Of a stretch of 5,345 bases of DNA, positions 5,325-5,345 are shown one piece after another (the first letter of the stretch is position 1; each line of letters starts with the position of its first letter). Source of the DNA: CAZRNB01 sp964601355 (GTDB lineage: Bacteria > Planctomycetota > Phycisphaerae > Sedimentisphaerales > Anaerobacaceae); assembly GCA_964601355.1 (NCBI GenBank), contig CAZRNB010000163.1, positions 1 to 5,345 on the forward strand. Direction: 5' to 3'. The notes beneath the pieces were generated by a model. That model did not search any database and was not told where the DNA came from. It saw only the letters and a program-made list of their open reading frames with translations. The translations under genes and the position numbers were made by a program.

Positions 5325-5345
5325 GATGATAATATAACAAAATTT

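Overview
The window holds five complete protein genes in two opposing blocks. Codon use is mixed and base composition is roughly balanced, with AT-rich promoter stretches. Only one of the five genes has a strong Shine-Dalgarno sequence (AGGAG before the gene at 4722-5117). The domain mix suggests an environmental Gram-negative bacterium: soluble sensor kinases and stand-alone receivers, plus an EIIA-CBS protein paired with an ion permease. I lean towards a Planctomycetota- or PVC-like lineage, but no marker gene is present and this is a guess.

Left block, plus strand (about 1-2554). A possible tail of an upstream gene ends at 62. An AT-rich promoter zone (about 84-130) follows, then a two-gene unit separated by only 3 bases. 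The first gene (137-1066) encodes a soluble fusion of a PTS fructose/nitrogen-type EIIA domain and a pair of CBS domains. The second (1070-2554) encodes a polytopic permease of the ArsB/NhaD (ion transporter, SLC13-like) superfamily. The simplest reading is a transporter with a dedicated cytoplasmic regulator that could sense phosphotransfer state through His74 and nucleotides through the CBS pair. The transported ion cannot be read from the sequence.

Right block, minus strand (2582-5345, transcribed right to left). A strong sigma-70-like promoter at 5295-5324 drives a stand-alone receiver (4722-5117) after a leader of roughly 170 nt that can form alternative hairpins. A GC-rich hairpin with a T-run (4674-4696) is a good terminator for that gene. 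Next comes a two-gene unit with an 11-base overlap: an Rcp1-like single-domain response regulator (4116-4535) and a soluble histidine kinase with receiver, PAS, HisKA and HATPase domains in that order (2582-4126, GTG start). The block has three receiver domains and one kinase core but no DNA-binding or enzymatic output domain, so the output must lie elsewhere or act by protein contact.

The two blocks converge on a 27-base gap with a small hairpin. No tRNA, rRNA, CRISPR array, insertion sequence or phage gene was seen. The points most worth a second look are the EIIA-CBS/permease pair, with its altered EIIA and permease motifs, and the leader and operator-like structure before the right-most receiver gene.
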